Positions 36,758 to 46,882 of a stretch of DNA of 64,000 nt are shown here, piece by piece. The notes beneath the pieces were generated by a model. That model had not been told where the DNA came from. It made no database searches and saw only the letters and a program-made list of their open reading frames with translations. Position numbers and translations under genes: made by a program. Positions within the stretch are counted from its first letter, which is position 1, and every line of letters begins with the position of its first letter. The DNA lies in the NCBI RefSeq assembly GCF_035989265.1, contig NZ_JAYKZX010000003.1, positions 558,001-622,000 of the forward strand. Direction: 5' to 3'. Origin of the DNA: Sphingobium sp. HWE2-09. GTDB taxonomy: Bacteria > Pseudomonadota > Alphaproteobacteria > Sphingomonadales > Sphingomonadaceae.

Positions 36758-36782
36758 GCTTCGACAAGCTCAGCCCGAACGG
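36758..36782. repeat. Dispersed 25-bp repeat around CGACAAGCTCAGCCCGAACG (copy 3)
   Basis: Matches copies at 25089 and 35248 with one change (AAGCT for AGGCT). It lies in the rpsB-tsf spacer, an unusual place for an extra element inside a ribosomal operon. Confidence 0.85.
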
Positions 36783-36883
36783 TGTTGGTTAGACCCCGAA
36801 CTGCAATTTTAACGGTGTAGGGCGCGCTCTTTAGGGACGCGCCCTCCCGCATATTCAAACCCCCAGAATTTAGGAGCCGAAAC

Positions 36884-37810
36884 ATGGCCGAGATTACCGC
36901 TGCCGCTGTCAAGGAACTGCGCGACCGTTCGGGCGCGGGCATGATGGACTGCAAGAAGGCGCTGACCGAATCCAACGGCGACATCGAAGCGGCAACCGAC
37001 TGGCTGCGCGCCAAGGGTCTGGCCGCCGCGCAGAAGAAGTCGAGCCGTACCGCTGCCGAAGGCCTGGTCGGCGTGGCCGTCGCCGGGACCAAGGGCGTCG
37101 CCGTCGAAGTGAACAGCGAAACCGACTTCGTTGCGAAGAACGAGCAGTTCCAGGACTTCGTGCGCACCGTGTCGGCCATTGCGCTGGACACCGGCGCAGC
37201 TGATGCCGAAGCGCTGACCGCTGCGGCCTATCCGGCCGGCGGCACCGTCGCTGAAAAGCTGGTCGCCAACATCGCCACCATCGGCGAGAACCAGAATGTC
37301 CGCCGCGTGGCGCAGGTCGAAGTGAGCCAGGGCGTCGTCGTTCCCTACGTCCACAATGCCGCCGCACCGGGCCTGGGCAAGATCGGCGTTCTCGTCGCGC
37401 TGGAAGGCGATGCGCCTGCCGACGTGCTGGAGCCGCTGGGCAAGCAGCTGGCGATGCACATCGCGGCGGCTTTCCCGCTGGCCCTGTCTGCCGACGACAT
37501 CGATCCCGCGCTGCTGGAGCGTGAGCGCGCGATCGCCGCTGAAAAGGCCGCCGAATTGGGTAAGCCTGCCGAAATCGTCGCCAAGATGGTCGACGGCGCG
37601 GTCGCAAAGTTCGCCAAGGAGCAGGCGCTGCTGTCGCAGCTGTTCGTGATGGACAACAAGACCCCGGTCGCCGACGTCGTCGCCAAGGCGGCAAAGGACG
37701 CGGGCAAGTCGATCACGCTGAAGTCCTATGTTCGCTTCCAGCTGGGCGAAGGCATCGAGAAGGAAGTCAGCGACTTCGCGGCGGAAGTCGCGGCCGCCGC
37801 CGGCGTCTGA
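36884..37810 (+). CDS. tsf: Translation elongation factor Ts
   Basis: A 308-aa nucleotide-exchange factor for EF-Tu. [20 protein letters not shown] and [20 protein letters not shown] at the N-terminus and [15 protein letters not shown] near residue 80 are the family signatures. A GGAG site precedes the ATG. A strong terminator follows at 37834-37869, so rpsB-tsf may form its own unit. Confidence 0.98.
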   Translation: MAEITAAAVKELRDRSGAGMMDCKKALTESNGDIEAATDWLRAKGLAAAQKKSSRTAAEGLVGVAVAGTKGVAVEVNSETDFVAKNEQFQDFVRTVSAIALDTGAADAEALTAAAYPAGGTVAEKLVANIATIGENQNVRRVAQVEVSQGVVVPYVHNAAAPGLGKIGVLVALEGDAPADVLEPLGKQLAMHIAAAFPLALSADDIDPALLERERAIAAEKAAELGKPAEIVAKMVDGAVAKFAKEQALLSQLFVMDNKTPVADVVAKAAKDAGKSITLKSYVRFQLGEGIEKEVSDFAAEVAAAAGV

Positions 37811-37833
37811 TCGCTTCAGCCTGAAGGTTCCTT

Positions 37834-37869
37834 AAAGGGGGAGCGCTCGCAAGGGCGCTCCCCCTTTTT
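37834..37869 (+). terminator. Rho-independent terminator after tsf
   Basis: A perfect 13-bp stem (AAAGGGGGAGCGC with its complement) with an eight-base loop is followed by TTTTT. It is one of the clearest terminators in the window. Confidence 0.93.
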
Positions 37870-37981
37870 CGTGTTTGCGCACCGTTGCATCTTGCCGATC
37901 ATGCGGCAGCCATACTGGATCGCGCGCGTGGCGGCGTCTGTGGTCGATTATGCGTGTTTCCTTGATGATGCGGGGGGTGGA

Positions 37982-38758
37982 ATGGCGGTTCGTAGGGTTT
38001 CTCTGGGGTTGGTGTCTGTTCTTCTGGTCTGTTCGGCGCCCTTGCTGGCGCAGGGTGGGATGGGCGGCGGCGACATGGGTGGCATGGGCAGCGGCGGCAT
38101 GGGCGGCGGCGGTATGCAGGGCGGCGGTATGCAGGGCGGCGGGGGCAGGCCCGGCGGCGGCGGCGGACCGCCGCCCGGTATGGACGGTCCGCGTCCGCCA
38201 CGGCCGCCCAAGCCGATCAAGCGCGAGCAGTTCGACAAGCTGGTGACCGGCATGTTCCGCCAAGCCGATGGCAATCGCGACGGGATGGTGACGATCGACG
38301 AACTGCGCGCGCTGTTCGAAGCGCGGCGCGGGGCGATCATCCGGGCGCGGTTCGAGAAGATCGACGCGAACCACAATGGCGCGATCGGCTTGGACGAATT
38401 CAGCGCCTGGCAGATGCAGATGGGGTCGCTCGCTTCGTCCGACGGCGCGGCGCTGGGCGATCGCAATGGACCCATTGCCGAAGTGATCATGCCGGATGTG
38501 GGCGACGATCCCGGGGAGGCAGGGCTGGCGATGCTGATCGAGCCGCTGAGCGTGGCGGTGATCACGCAGGCCAATGCCAATTATGATGCCGGGCTGTCGC
38601 TGGACGAACTGCTGGCCTATGAAGGCAAGCGGTTCGACGCGGCGGACGCCAATCATGACGGCTGGCTAACCATGGACGAATTGCGTCCGCCCCGTGGTCG
38701 CGGGCCGGGGCCGATGGGTGGTCCACGGCTGCCTTGTCCCGTAGGCCAAGCCTGCTGA
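37982..38758 (+). CDS. Exported EF-hand protein with Gly/Met-rich region
   Basis: A 258-aa precursor with a signal peptide (LGLVSVLLVCSAPLLAQ), then about 50 residues of Gly/Met/Pro repeats (GGMGGGDMGGMGSGGMGGGG). EF-hand loops follow: DGNRDGMVTIDEL, DANHNGAIGLDEF and DANHDGWLTMDEL are canonical calcium loops, and NANYDAGLSLDEL is a weaker one. It should bind calcium in the periplasm. Its function is unknown. It sits alone between the tsf terminator and pyrH. Confidence 0.82.
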   Translation: MAVRRVSLGLVSVLLVCSAPLLAQGGMGGGDMGGMGSGGMGGGGMQGGGMQGGGGRPGGGGGPPPGMDGPRPPRPPKPIKREQFDKLVTGMFRQADGNRDGMVTIDELRALFEARRGAIIRARFEKIDANHNGAIGLDEFSAWQMQMGSLASSDGAALGDRNGPIAEVIMPDVGDDPGEAGLAMLIEPLSVAVITQANANYDAGLSLDELLAYEGKRFDAADANHDGWLTMDELRPPRGRGPGPMGGPRLPCPVGQAC

Positions 38759-38953
38759 TGGGGTGATGGCGGCGCTTAAGCGGCGCTGTCGGAAAGCGGA
38801 TGGCAGGGGCGTTGCGGCGTGGTAAATCGGCGCGGGGATGGCCGTCGGGCGGGATAGTGTTGCATTTGGCGACAAACGCCCCTTCACATCGGGGCCGCGC
38901 GCCCCTAATGTCCGCGCCGCTTTCCCTGCCCATCACAAGGATTCTTGCCCCGC

Positions 38954-39679
38954 ATGACCCGGCCCGCCTTCAAGCGCATCCTGTTGAAATTGTCCGGCGA
39001 AGTGCTGATGGGGCAGGGGCAGTTCGGCATCGAGCCGGAAACCGTTGCGCGTGTCGCGGGCGAGATCGCCGCGGCCAAGGATGCGGGCTTCGAAATCTGC
39101 GTCGTCGTGGGCGGGGGCAATATCTTCCGTGGCCTGGCGGGCGCGGCGGCGGGTTTCGACCGGGCGAGCGCCGACTATATGGGGATGCTGGCGACCGTGA
39201 TGAACGCACTGGCCGTGCAGAATGGGCTTGAAAAGCTGGGCTACGACACGCGCGTGCAGTCGGCGATCCCGATGGCGTCGGTGTGCGAACCCTATATCCG
39301 CCGCAAGGCCGAGCGGCATATGGAGAAGGGCCGGATCGTTATCTTTGCCGCGGGCACCGGCAGTCCCTATTTCACCACCGACACGACCGCAGCGCTGCGC
39401 GCGGCCGAAATGAATTGCGACGCGCTGTTTAAGGGCACCAGCGTCGATGGCGTGTATAATGCCGATCCCAAAAAGGTCGAGGATGCGGTCCGTTATGACG
39501 AGATCAGCTTCGACCAGGTGCTGAACGATAACCTCAAGGTGATGGACGCCAGCGCCATTGCCCTGTGCCGCGAAAATAATATTCCCATCGTCGTGTTCAA
39601 CATCCGTGAAACCGGTAATCTGGCCACCGTGCTGGCCGGACAGGGTGTCGCGACGATCGTCCAGAATCAGGAGCGTTAA
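38954..39679 (+). CDS. pyrH: UMP kinase
   Basis: A 241-aa hexameric kinase phosphorylating UMP to [23 protein letters not shown] and [19 protein letters not shown] are the family signatures, and [20 protein letters not shown] lies near residue 145. The ATG at 38954 fits the family N-terminus; a TTG three codons earlier is closer to AAGGA. frr begins two bases after the stop, so they are co-translated. Confidence 0.97.
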   Translation: MTRPAFKRILLKLSGEVLMGQGQFGIEPETVARVAGEIAAAKDAGFEICVVVGGGNIFRGLAGAAAGFDRASADYMGMLATVMNALAVQNGLEKLGYDTRVQSAIPMASVCEPYIRRKAERHMEKGRIVIFAAGTGSPYFTTDTTAALRAAEMNCDALFKGTSVDGVYNADPKKVEDAVRYDEISFDQVLNDNLKVMDASAIALCRENNIPIVVFNIRETGNLATVLAGQGVATIVQNQER

Positions 39680-39681
39680 AC

Positions 39682-40239
39682 ATGGCCCAATATGACAAGT
39701 CCGACCTTGAACGCCGCATGGCCGGCGCGATCGAAGCGCTGCGCGGCGACCTGACCGGCCTGCGCACCGGGCGCGCCAATGTGCAGTTGCTCGATCCGGT
39801 GATGGTCACCGTCTATGGCTCCAACATGCCGCTCAACCAGGTGGCGACCGTGTCGGCGCCCGAACCGCGCATGTTGTCGGTGCAGGTGTGGGACAAGAGC
39901 AATGTAGGGCCGTGCGACAAGGCGATCCGGTCGGCGGGCCTGGGCCTCAATCCCATCGTCGACGGGCAGACGCTGCGCCTGCCTATCCCCGATTTGACGG
40001 AAGACCGCCGCAAGGAACTGGCGAAGCTTGCCAGCAAATATGCCGAAGGCGCGCGCATCGCGGTGCGCAACGTCCGCCGCGATGGCATGGACAGCCTGAA
40101 GGCCGACGAGAAGAAGGGCGAAATCAGCGAGGACGAGCGCAAGCGCCTGGAAACCGAAGTGCAGAAGATGACCGACAGCACGATTTCGGACATCGACGCG
40201 CTGGCGACGTCGAAGGAAAAGGAAATCCTCGGCCAGTAA
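39682..40239 (+). CDS. frr: Ribosome recycling factor
   Basis: A 185-aa protein that splits post-termination ribosomes with [62 protein letters not shown] and [13 protein letters not shown] are diagnostic. It follows pyrH after two bases, as in most bacteria. Confidence 0.98.
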   Translation: MAQYDKSDLERRMAGAIEALRGDLTGLRTGRANVQLLDPVMVTVYGSNMPLNQVATVSAPEPRMLSVQVWDKSNVGPCDKAIRSAGLGLNPIVDGQTLRLPIPDLTEDRRKELAKLASKYAEGARIAVRNVRRDGMDSLKADEKKGEISEDERKRLETEVQKMTDSTISDIDALATSKEKEILGQ

Positions 40240-40282
40240 GCCGGGGCTTTCCTTTCGCGGCCAAAGCACGCATGTCTTTCTG

Positions 40283-41023
40283 ATGGCCACACAAGCCAAG
40301 CCCGATCTGACCAGCGTTGCGTCCGCCCATGGCGCGCGTCATGTCGCCATAATCATGGACGGCAATGGCCGCTGGGCCAAGAAGCGGCTGCTGCCGCGTA
40401 TCGCGGGGCACCGCGCGGGCGTGGAAGCGGTGCGCAAGGTGGCGCGTGCGGCGCAGGAGCTGGGGCTGGAATGCCTGACGCTCTATGCCTTTTCATCGGA
40501 AAACTGGAAGCGGCCGGCGAGCGAAGTCGCCGACCTGATGGGGTTGCTGCGCCATTTCATCCAGTCCGATATCGATGAGATGCACGCCAATGGCGTACGA
40601 TTGCGGGTAATCGGCAATTATCGCGCGCTCGATGCGTCTTTGGTGACGCTGATCGACGCGGCGGTGGCGCGAACGGCGGGCAATGGCGGGCCGATCGTCG
40701 CGATCGCACTCAACTATGGCGCGCAGGACGAAATGGTGCGCGCAGTGCAGGTGCTGGCCGCGCGGGCCGCCACGGGCGAGATCGCGGCCGAGGCGATCGG
40801 CGCGGCGGATATCGACGGCGCGCTTTATACCGCCGACCTGCCGCCGCTGGACCTGATGATCCGCACGTCGGGCGAGCAAAGGCTGAGCAATTTCATGCTG
40901 TGGCAGGCGGCCTATGCCGAACTCTATTTTACCGACATGCTGTGGCCCGATTTCGATGGCCGGGCACTGGCCGGGGCGCTGGACGCCTTTCGCTTGAGGG
41001 ACCGCCGGTTCGGCGGGGTGTGA
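40283..41023 (+). CDS. uppS: Isoprenyl transferase (undecaprenyl diphosphate synthase)
   Basis: A 246-aa cis-prenyltransferase making the C55 lipid carrier for cell-wall glycans. HVAIIMDGNGRWAKKR holds the catalytic Asp, and GHRAGVEAVRKVARAAQELG, LYAFSSENWKRP and LMIRTSGEQRLSNFMLWQAA are all present. It lies 43 bases after frr and 6 bases before cdsA. Confidence 0.96.
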   Translation: MATQAKPDLTSVASAHGARHVAIIMDGNGRWAKKRLLPRIAGHRAGVEAVRKVARAAQELGLECLTLYAFSSENWKRPASEVADLMGLLRHFIQSDIDEMHANGVRLRVIGNYRALDASLVTLIDAAVARTAGNGGPIVAIALNYGAQDEMVRAVQVLAARAATGEIAAEAIGAADIDGALYTADLPPLDLMIRTSGEQRLSNFMLWQAAYAELYFTDMLWPDFDGRALAGALDAFRLRDRRFGGV

Positions 41024-41029
41024 TCTGAC

Positions 41030-41809
41030 ATGACGAGCGAATTGCGGACCCGCAGCGTCGTGGGCATGGCGCTGATCGCGGTGGCGCTGGGCGCGTTGCT
41101 GGCGGGCGGCTTTATATTCTGGATGCTGCTGGTGGTGGCAGGCGTGTTGATGCAGGGCGAGTGGGGCGACCTGACCGGGGCGACGCGCGAGCAGCGCAAG
41201 GCGGCGATGTTCGCCGTGTCGATCCCGCTGGCGCTGCTGTGCCCGCTGGCGGCGGGGATCGACTGGCCGGTGCTGATCGCGGCGGCGGCGGCGTTTTTCT
41301 TCGTGCTGTTCACCAGCCGCAATATGAATCTGGCGCTGGGCATTCCCTATATCTGCCTGCCGATCGTGGCGCTGATGTTCCTGCGGGGGCAGGCGCCCTA
41401 TGCGTTCGGGCTGTTGCTGGCTTTGTGGGCGCTGGGGCTGGTGTGGGCGACGGATATCGGCGCCTATTTTGCGGGGCGTTCCATCGGCGGACCGAAGCTG
41501 GCGCCACGGATCAGTCCGTCCAAGACCTGGGCGGGGTTGGCAGGCGGCGTGATGGCGGCGCTGATCCTGGGGTTCCTGCTGCATCGTTTCGGCGGGCTGC
41601 CGATCCAGCTGGCGGCGGCGAGCGGCGTGTTGGCGGTGGCGGCGCAACTGGGCGATTTGCTGGAAAGCCATATGAAGCGCCGGGCGGGGGTGAAGGATAG
41701 CGGCACGCTGCTGCCCGGCCATGGCGGGGTGATGGACCGTCTGGATGGGGTGGCGACCGCCGCGCCGCTGGCGGCGTTGCTCTATCTGATGCTGGGGCAG
41801 GGCGGATGA
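41030..41809 (+). CDS. cdsA: Phosphatidate cytidylyltransferase
   Basis: A 259-aa membrane enzyme making CDP-diacylglycerol from phosphatidate and CTP; its product feeds PssA encoded 6 kb upstream. Several helices are followed by the CDS signature LESHMKRRAGVKDSGTLLPG then HGGVMDRLDG near the C-terminus. Its last four bases overlap dxr (ATGA). Confidence 0.95.
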   Translation: MTSELRTRSVVGMALIAVALGALLAGGFIFWMLLVVAGVLMQGEWGDLTGATREQRKAAMFAVSIPLALLCPLAAGIDWPVLIAAAAAFFFVLFTSRNMNLALGIPYICLPIVALMFLRGQAPYAFGLLLALWALGLVWATDIGAYFAGRSIGGPKLAPRISPSKTWAGLAGGVMAALILGFLLHRFGGLPIQLAAASGVLAVAAQLGDLLESHMKRRAGVKDSGTLLPGHGGVMDRLDGVATAAPLAALLYLMLGQGG

Positions 41810-42963
41810 AGCGGGTTTCGATCTTTGGCGCGACCGGATCGGTGGGCCTGTCGACGCTGGACCTGATCCGGCGCGAGCGCGATGCCTATGGCGTAGTGGC
41901 GCTGACCGCGAACAGCGATGTGGACAGTTTGGCGGCCCTGGCGCGCGAGACGGGCGCGCAGGTCGCGGTGATCGGGCAAGAGCGGCTTTATGGCGCTTTG
42001 AAGGACGCGTTGGCCGGGTCCGGCGTGGAAGCGGCGGCGGGCGAAGAGGCGCTGGTCGAGGCGGCGGCGATGGACGCGGACTGGACGATGGCGTCGATCG
42101 TGGGCTGCGCCGGGTTGCGGCCGACCATGGCGGCGTTGAAGACCGGGCGGACGGTGGCGCTAGCGAACAAGGAGTCGCTGGTGTCGGCGGGCGGGCTGAT
42201 GATGCAGGCGGCGACCGCGTCGGGCGCGACACTGCTGCCGGTCGATAGCGAGCATAATGCGATTTTCCAGTGCCTTGCGGGTAGTAGCTTAGAGGATGTC
42301 GCAAGGATTACCCTGACCGCGAGCGGCGGGCCGTTTCGCACGCGCAGCCGCGCTGAGATGGCGGATATCACCGTGGCGCAGGCGGTGGCGCACCCCAACT
42401 GGTCGATGGGCGCGAAGATCAGCGTCGATAGCGCGACGATGATGAACAAGGGGCTGGAACTGATCGAGGCGGCGCACCTGTTTCCGGTGGGCCTCGACCG
42501 GATCGAGATACTGGTCCATCCGCAGTCGGTGATTCACTCGATGGTGGAATATCGCGACCGGTCCACGCTGGCGCAGTTGGGATCGCCCGATATGCGCATT
42601 CCGATCGCCCATGCGCTGGCCTGGCCGCAGCGTATGGCGACGCCGTGCCAGCCGCTGGACCTAGCACGCATTGGCAGGCTCGATTTCGAAGCCCCTGATA
42701 CGGAACGCTTTCCTGCGCTGCGCCTGGCGCGGGCGGCGGCGGAAGCGGGCGGGGCGACGCCTGCGATCCTGAATGCCGCCAACGAAGTGGCGGTCGCGGC
42801 TTTCCTGGCGGGACGGATCGGCTTCCTTGATATCGCCATGATTGTGGAGGATGTGTTGAATTGTTATAGCGCGGCGACGCCCTGCGTTATCGATGATGTG
42901 CTGGCGGCTGATGGCCGGGCGCGCATGGAGGCGGGCCAAGTGATGGAAAGAATGACGGCTTGA
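41806..42963 (+). CDS. dxr: 1-deoxy-D-xylulose-5-phosphate reductoisomerase
   Basis: A 385-aa NADPH enzyme of the MEP isoprenoid pathway. It has the GATGSVGLSTLDLI nucleotide site, ALANKESLVSAGGLM, the metal- and substrate-binding LPVDSEHNAIFQCL and KISVDSATMMNKGLELIEA. It supplies precursors for UppS next to it. The stop overlaps the TTG start of rseP. Confidence 0.97.
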   Translation: MKRVSIFGATGSVGLSTLDLIRRERDAYGVVALTANSDVDSLAALARETGAQVAVIGQERLYGALKDALAGSGVEAAAGEEALVEAAAMDADWTMASIVGCAGLRPTMAALKTGRTVALANKESLVSAGGLMMQAATASGATLLPVDSEHNAIFQCLAGSSLEDVARITLTASGGPFRTRSRAEMADITVAQAVAHPNWSMGAKISVDSATMMNKGLELIEAAHLFPVGLDRIEILVHPQSVIHSMVEYRDRSTLAQLGSPDMRIPIAHALAWPQRMATPCQPLDLARIGRLDFEAPDTERFPALRLARAAAEAGGATPAILNAANEVAVAAFLAGRIGFLDIAMIVEDVLNCYSAATPCVIDDVLAADGRARMEAGQVMERMTA

Positions 42964-44093
42964 TCCACAATCCCGGTTTCCTGTTGACCGCGCTCGCCTT
43001 TGTGGCGGTCATCGGGCCGCTCGTCTTCGTGCATGAGCTGGGCCATTATCTGGTCGGGCGCTGGTGCGGGGTGAAGGCGGAGGCTTTCTCCATCGGCTTC
43101 GGGCCGGAACTGTTCGCCTGGGTCGACAAGCGCGGCACCCGCTGGCGCGTCGCAGCGCTGCCGCTGGGTGGCTATGTCCGCTTCAAGGGCGACATGAACG
43201 CAGCGAGCATGACCGATCCGGCCTGGCTGGAAATGTCGGCGAAGGACCGGGCGGAGAGTTTTCCCGCCAAGCCGTTGTGGCAGCGGGCCGCGATCGTGGC
43301 GGCGGGGCCGGCGATCAATTTCCTGTTCGCGATCCTGATCCTGGCGACCTTCGCCTTCGTGCATGGCGAAAGCCGTACGCCCGCGGTGGCTGGAATGGTG
43401 CAGCCGGCCAGCGCGGCGGCGGCGGCGGGTTTGGTCGCGGGCGACCGGATCGTGTCGCTGGGCGGGCGCGAGATGGCGACGTTCGACGACATCCGCCTCT
43501 ATGCGCAGATTCGTCCCGGCGAAGCGGTGGCGATGGTGATCGAGCGCGATGGCAAGACCTTCGCGCGGGACGGGAAGATCGGCAGCGTCACCGAGGATGA
43601 CGGGTTCGGCAACAAGTTCCAGGTCGGTCGCCTGGGCCTGGCCCCCGGCGATCCGGTGGTGGAGCCGGTGAGCCTGCTGCGCGCGCCGGTCGTCGCGGTC
43701 GAGCGGGTCGGGCAGATCGTGCGGACGATGGTCGAAACGATGGGGCAGATCGTCAGCGGCGGTCGGTCGGTCAAGGAACTGGGCGGGCCACTCAAGATCG
43801 CGCAGGTTTCGGGCCAGGCGGCGACGCTGGGCATCGAAAGTTTCATCTTCTTCGCCGCGCTCATCTCGATTAATTTGGGGTTCATCAACCTCTTGCCAAT
43901 TCCCATGCTGGATGGCGGGCATCTGCTTTTTTACGGGATAGAGGCGGTACAGCGGCGACCGGTCAGTGCGCAGGCGCAGGAATGGGCCTATCGTTCGGGG
44001 CTGGCGGTGCTGATGGCGATGATGCTGCTGGTGACTTTCAACGATTTATCGTCTTTCGGTCTGTGGAAGAGCCTGTCCGGCTTGATCGGTTGA
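42960..44093 (+). CDS. rseP: RIP metalloprotease RseP (site-2 protease)
   Basis: A 377-aa intramembrane zinc protease that releases envelope-stress sigma factors by cleaving anti-sigma proteins. The zinc motif HELGH lies at residues about 24-28 in the first helix. A PDZ domain spans about 130-210 (PASAAAAAGLVAGDRIVSLG). NLLPIPMLDGGHLLFY gives the third zinc ligand region near residue 320. The start is TTG, overlapping the dxr stop (TTGA). It precedes bamA as usual. Confidence 0.95.
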   Translation: MIHNPGFLLTALAFVAVIGPLVFVHELGHYLVGRWCGVKAEAFSIGFGPELFAWVDKRGTRWRVAALPLGGYVRFKGDMNAASMTDPAWLEMSAKDRAESFPAKPLWQRAAIVAAGPAINFLFAILILATFAFVHGESRTPAVAGMVQPASAAAAAGLVAGDRIVSLGGREMATFDDIRLYAQIRPGEAVAMVIERDGKTFARDGKIGSVTEDDGFGNKFQVGRLGLAPGDPVVEPVSLLRAPVVAVERVGQIVRTMVETMGQIVSGGRSVKELGGPLKIAQVSGQAATLGIESFIFFAALISINLGFINLLPIPMLDGGHLLFYGIEAVQRRPVSAQAQEWAYRSGLAVLMAMMLLVTFNDLSSFGLWKSLSGLIG

Positions 44094-44167
44094 CGCGCTT
44101 CGGGCAGGGAAGCCCGGTTTGGCGTCGTCTGTGTCGGCGGAAACAATGTATCTGAGTTTTTGAGGTG

Positions 44168-46882
44168 ATGCGGGTGACAGCGATAAAGAGCAGCAACAGG
44201 CAGCGCCCGATCGTGGGAGCCTTGCTGGCGACCACGATGATCGCGGGCCTTTCGGCCGTCCCGGCGATGGCGCAGCAGGCACCGGCCGCTGCGACCCCGC
44301 CCGCCGCGCCGCTGGCTGCGCCCGGTGTGTCCGCGGGAACGAACATCGGCACGATCCGCGCGATCACGGTCGTGGGGACGCAGCGCCTGGAGCCGGACAC
44401 CATCCTGTCCTACACCAAGCTGCGCATCGGCCAGCCCTTCAGCCAGGAAAGCCTGGATCAAGGGCTGCGCGACCTGTACGAGACGGAGCTGTTCGCCGAC
44501 GTCCAGATCCGCAACGACAATGGCGCCCTCACCGTCGAGGTGAAGGAAAACCCGGTCATCAACCGTATCGTCCTGGAAGGTAATAAGCGCCTGAAGGAAG
44601 ACAAGATCCGGCCGGAAATCAAATTGGCCCCGCGCCAGATTTATACCCGGTCGAAGGTGCGCGCCGATGTCGCCCGGATCGTGGAACTCTATCGCCGCCA
44701 GGGCCGCTTTGCCGCGACGATCGAGCCGAAGATGGTCCAGCTGGACCAGAACCGCGTCGACATCGTGTTCGAGATTTCGGAAGGGCCAAAGTCGAAGGTC
44801 CGCCAGATCAACATCATCGGCAACGACAAGTTCAAGGACGGCGAACTGCGCAGCCAGATGGTGACCAAGCAGTCGCGCTGGTTCCGCGTTTTTTCGTCGG
44901 GCACCAGCTATGATCCCGATCGCCTGGCCTATGACCAGCAGAAGCTGCGCCAATTCTACCTGACCGAAGGCTATGCCGATTTCCGCGTGATTTCCGCGGT
45001 GGCCGAACTGACGCCGGACAAGCAGGACTTCATCATCACCTATGTGGTGGAGGAAGGCGATCGCTATAAGTTTGGCGATGTGAAGGTCGAATCCGACATT
45101 CGCGACCTGTCAGGCGAATCGCTGACCAAGCGCCTGCCGATGAAGAAGGGCGACTGGTACAACGCCAAGCAGGTCGAGGACACGGTCGATACGCTGAGCG
45201 AGACGGCTGGCCTGTTCGGCTATGCCTTTGCCGACGTGTCGCCGGACTTCAACCGCGACAAGGAAACGCTGACGATGGGGATTAATTTCCGCATCGCCAA
45301 CGCGCCGCGCGTCTATGTCGAGCGGGTCGACATCAACGGCAATACGCTGACGCAGGACAAGGTCATCCGCCGGGAGTTCCGCCTGGCCGAAGGCGATGCG
45401 TTCAACAGCTTCCAGGTCAAGCGGTCGAAGGACCGGATCAATTCGCTGGGCTTCTTCCAGGAAAAGCTGGACGTCGAGCAGAAGCCGGGTTCCGCGCCCG
45501 ACCGCATCGTGCTGGAAACCAATGTGCAGGAAAAGTCGACCGGCGAATTGTCGCTGTCGGCCGGTTTCTCGTCGCTGGAACGCTTCATCGTGTCGGCGTC
45601 GATCACGCAGCGCAACTTCCGCGGCAAGGGCCAGGAACTGCGCACGTCGGTCAATTATTCGGCCTATTCCAAGTCGGTCGAGGTCGGGTTCACCGAACCC
45701 TATTTCATGGACAAGAATATCGCGCTGGGCGGCGACATCTATCGCCGCGATCTCAACAGCTTCCAGTATCTCAACAATAATGATCGTAACACGACCTACG
45801 AGCAGACGACGACCGGCTTCCAGATCCGGGCGGGCGTGCCGATCACGGAATATATGTCGCTGGCGTTGCGCTACAGTCTCAACTTCGACGATGTGACGCT
45901 CGACAAGGGCACCTATTATACCGATAGCAACAATGACGGCATCTTGGGCAATAGCGCGGATGATACGTGCGATCCGTTGCGGTCGGGGCGGTATCTTTGC
46001 GATGCGATCGGCAAGCGGACGACATCGTCGGTCGGCTATTCGCTGATCTACGACACGCGCAATAATCGCATCCGTCCGACGCGCGGCCAGAATGTCACGC
46101 TGAGCCAGGATTTCGCTGGCCTTGGCGGCGACGTGAAATATGTCCGCACCGTTTTGAAGGCGTCGAAATTCGTGTCGCTGGGCGGTGGCTTCATCTTCTC
46201 CCTGTCGGGTGAGGGCGGCTATATCCACAGCCTGGAAGGCACGCGCCGGGATTCCACCGGTGCGGAAGTCGATGCCGTTCGTTTGACCGATCGCTTTTTC
46301 CTGGGCGAACCGCAGTTCCGCGGCTTCGATATTCGCGGCGTTGGTCCACGCGTCGTTCGTCGCTATTACAGCACGACGGTGACCAACGGCGTAGTGACCG
46401 GCACCGAAACTACAGGCAATAATAACAGGTCGGATGACGCTCTGGGCGGAAAGATCTACTATCTGACTCGTGCCGAAATCGAGATTCCGCTGGGTTCGGG
46501 AGCACGTGAGATGGGCCTGCGTCCGTCGATCTTCATGGATGCGGGTGCCGTGGCTGGTTTGAAGAACCCAGGCCTTATCAACGGCAACGGCCAGTTTGCC
46601 GGCTATTGTTCGGCAACCGGCCTGACGACGATCAGGGCGACCGGCACAGCCGCCAGTCCTGTTTGCCCGGCAAATTATGTCGCGGCGAGCGATTTTGCCG
46701 TGTCCAGCGGCTTTGTGGAACAATATCTCGGCGACACGCTCAAGCCGCGTCTGTCGGTGGGCTTTGGCGTCAACTGGAACTCGCCGTTCGGCCCGTTCCG
46801 GATCGACATCGCCAAGGCTCTGTTGAAAGAACCAGGGGACGACAACAAGCTCATTACCTTCAACGTAGGGACTCAATTCTGA
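44168..46882 (+). CDS. bamA: Outer membrane assembly factor BamA
   Basis: About 904 aa. An N-terminal signal (LATTMIAGLSAVPAMAQQ), an Ala/Pro-rich linker and five POTRA domains (about residues 55-470) are followed by the 16-strand barrel, which ends in Phe (ITFNVGTQF). The VRGF-like motif appears as FRGFDIRGVGPR near residue 720. It inserts outer-membrane proteins. The start may be the ATG at 44168 or the GTG at 44174, which is better spaced from GAGG. Its stop overlaps the skp start (TGATG). Confidence 0.97.
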   Translation: MRVTAIKSSNRQRPIVGALLATTMIAGLSAVPAMAQQAPAAATPPAAPLAAPGVSAGTNIGTIRAITVVGTQRLEPDTILSYTKLRIGQPFSQESLDQGLRDLYETELFADVQIRNDNGALTVEVKENPVINRIVLEGNKRLKEDKIRPEIKLAPRQIYTRSKVRADVARIVELYRRQGRFAATIEPKMVQLDQNRVDIVFEISEGPKSKVRQINIIGNDKFKDGELRSQMVTKQSRWFRVFSSGTSYDPDRLAYDQQKLRQFYLTEGYADFRVISAVAELTPDKQDFIITYVVEEGDRYKFGDVKVESDIRDLSGESLTKRLPMKKGDWYNAKQVEDTVDTLSETAGLFGYAFADVSPDFNRDKETLTMGINFRIANAPRVYVERVDINGNTLTQDKVIRREFRLAEGDAFNSFQVKRSKDRINSLGFFQEKLDVEQKPGSAPDRIVLETNVQEKSTGELSLSAGFSSLERFIVSASITQRNFRGKGQELRTSVNYSAYSKSVEVGFTEPYFMDKNIALGGDIYRRDLNSFQYLNNNDRNTTYEQTTTGFQIRAGVPITEYMSLALRYSLNFDDVTLDKGTYYTDSNNDGILGNSADDTCDPLRSGRYLCDAIGKRTTSSVGYSLIYDTRNNRIRPTRGQNVTLSQDFAGLGGDVKYVRTVLKASKFVSLGGGFIFSLSGEGGYIHSLEGTRRDSTGAEVDAVRLTDRFFLGEPQFRGFDIRGVGPRVVRRYYSTTVTNGVVTGTETTGNNNRSDDALGGKIYYLTRAEIEIPLGSGAREMGLRPSIFMDAGAVAGLKNPGLINGNGQFAGYCSATGLTTIRATGTAASPVCPANYVAASDFAVSSGFVEQYLGDTLKPRLSVGFGVNWNSPFGPFRIDIAKALLKEPGDDNKLITFNVGTQF

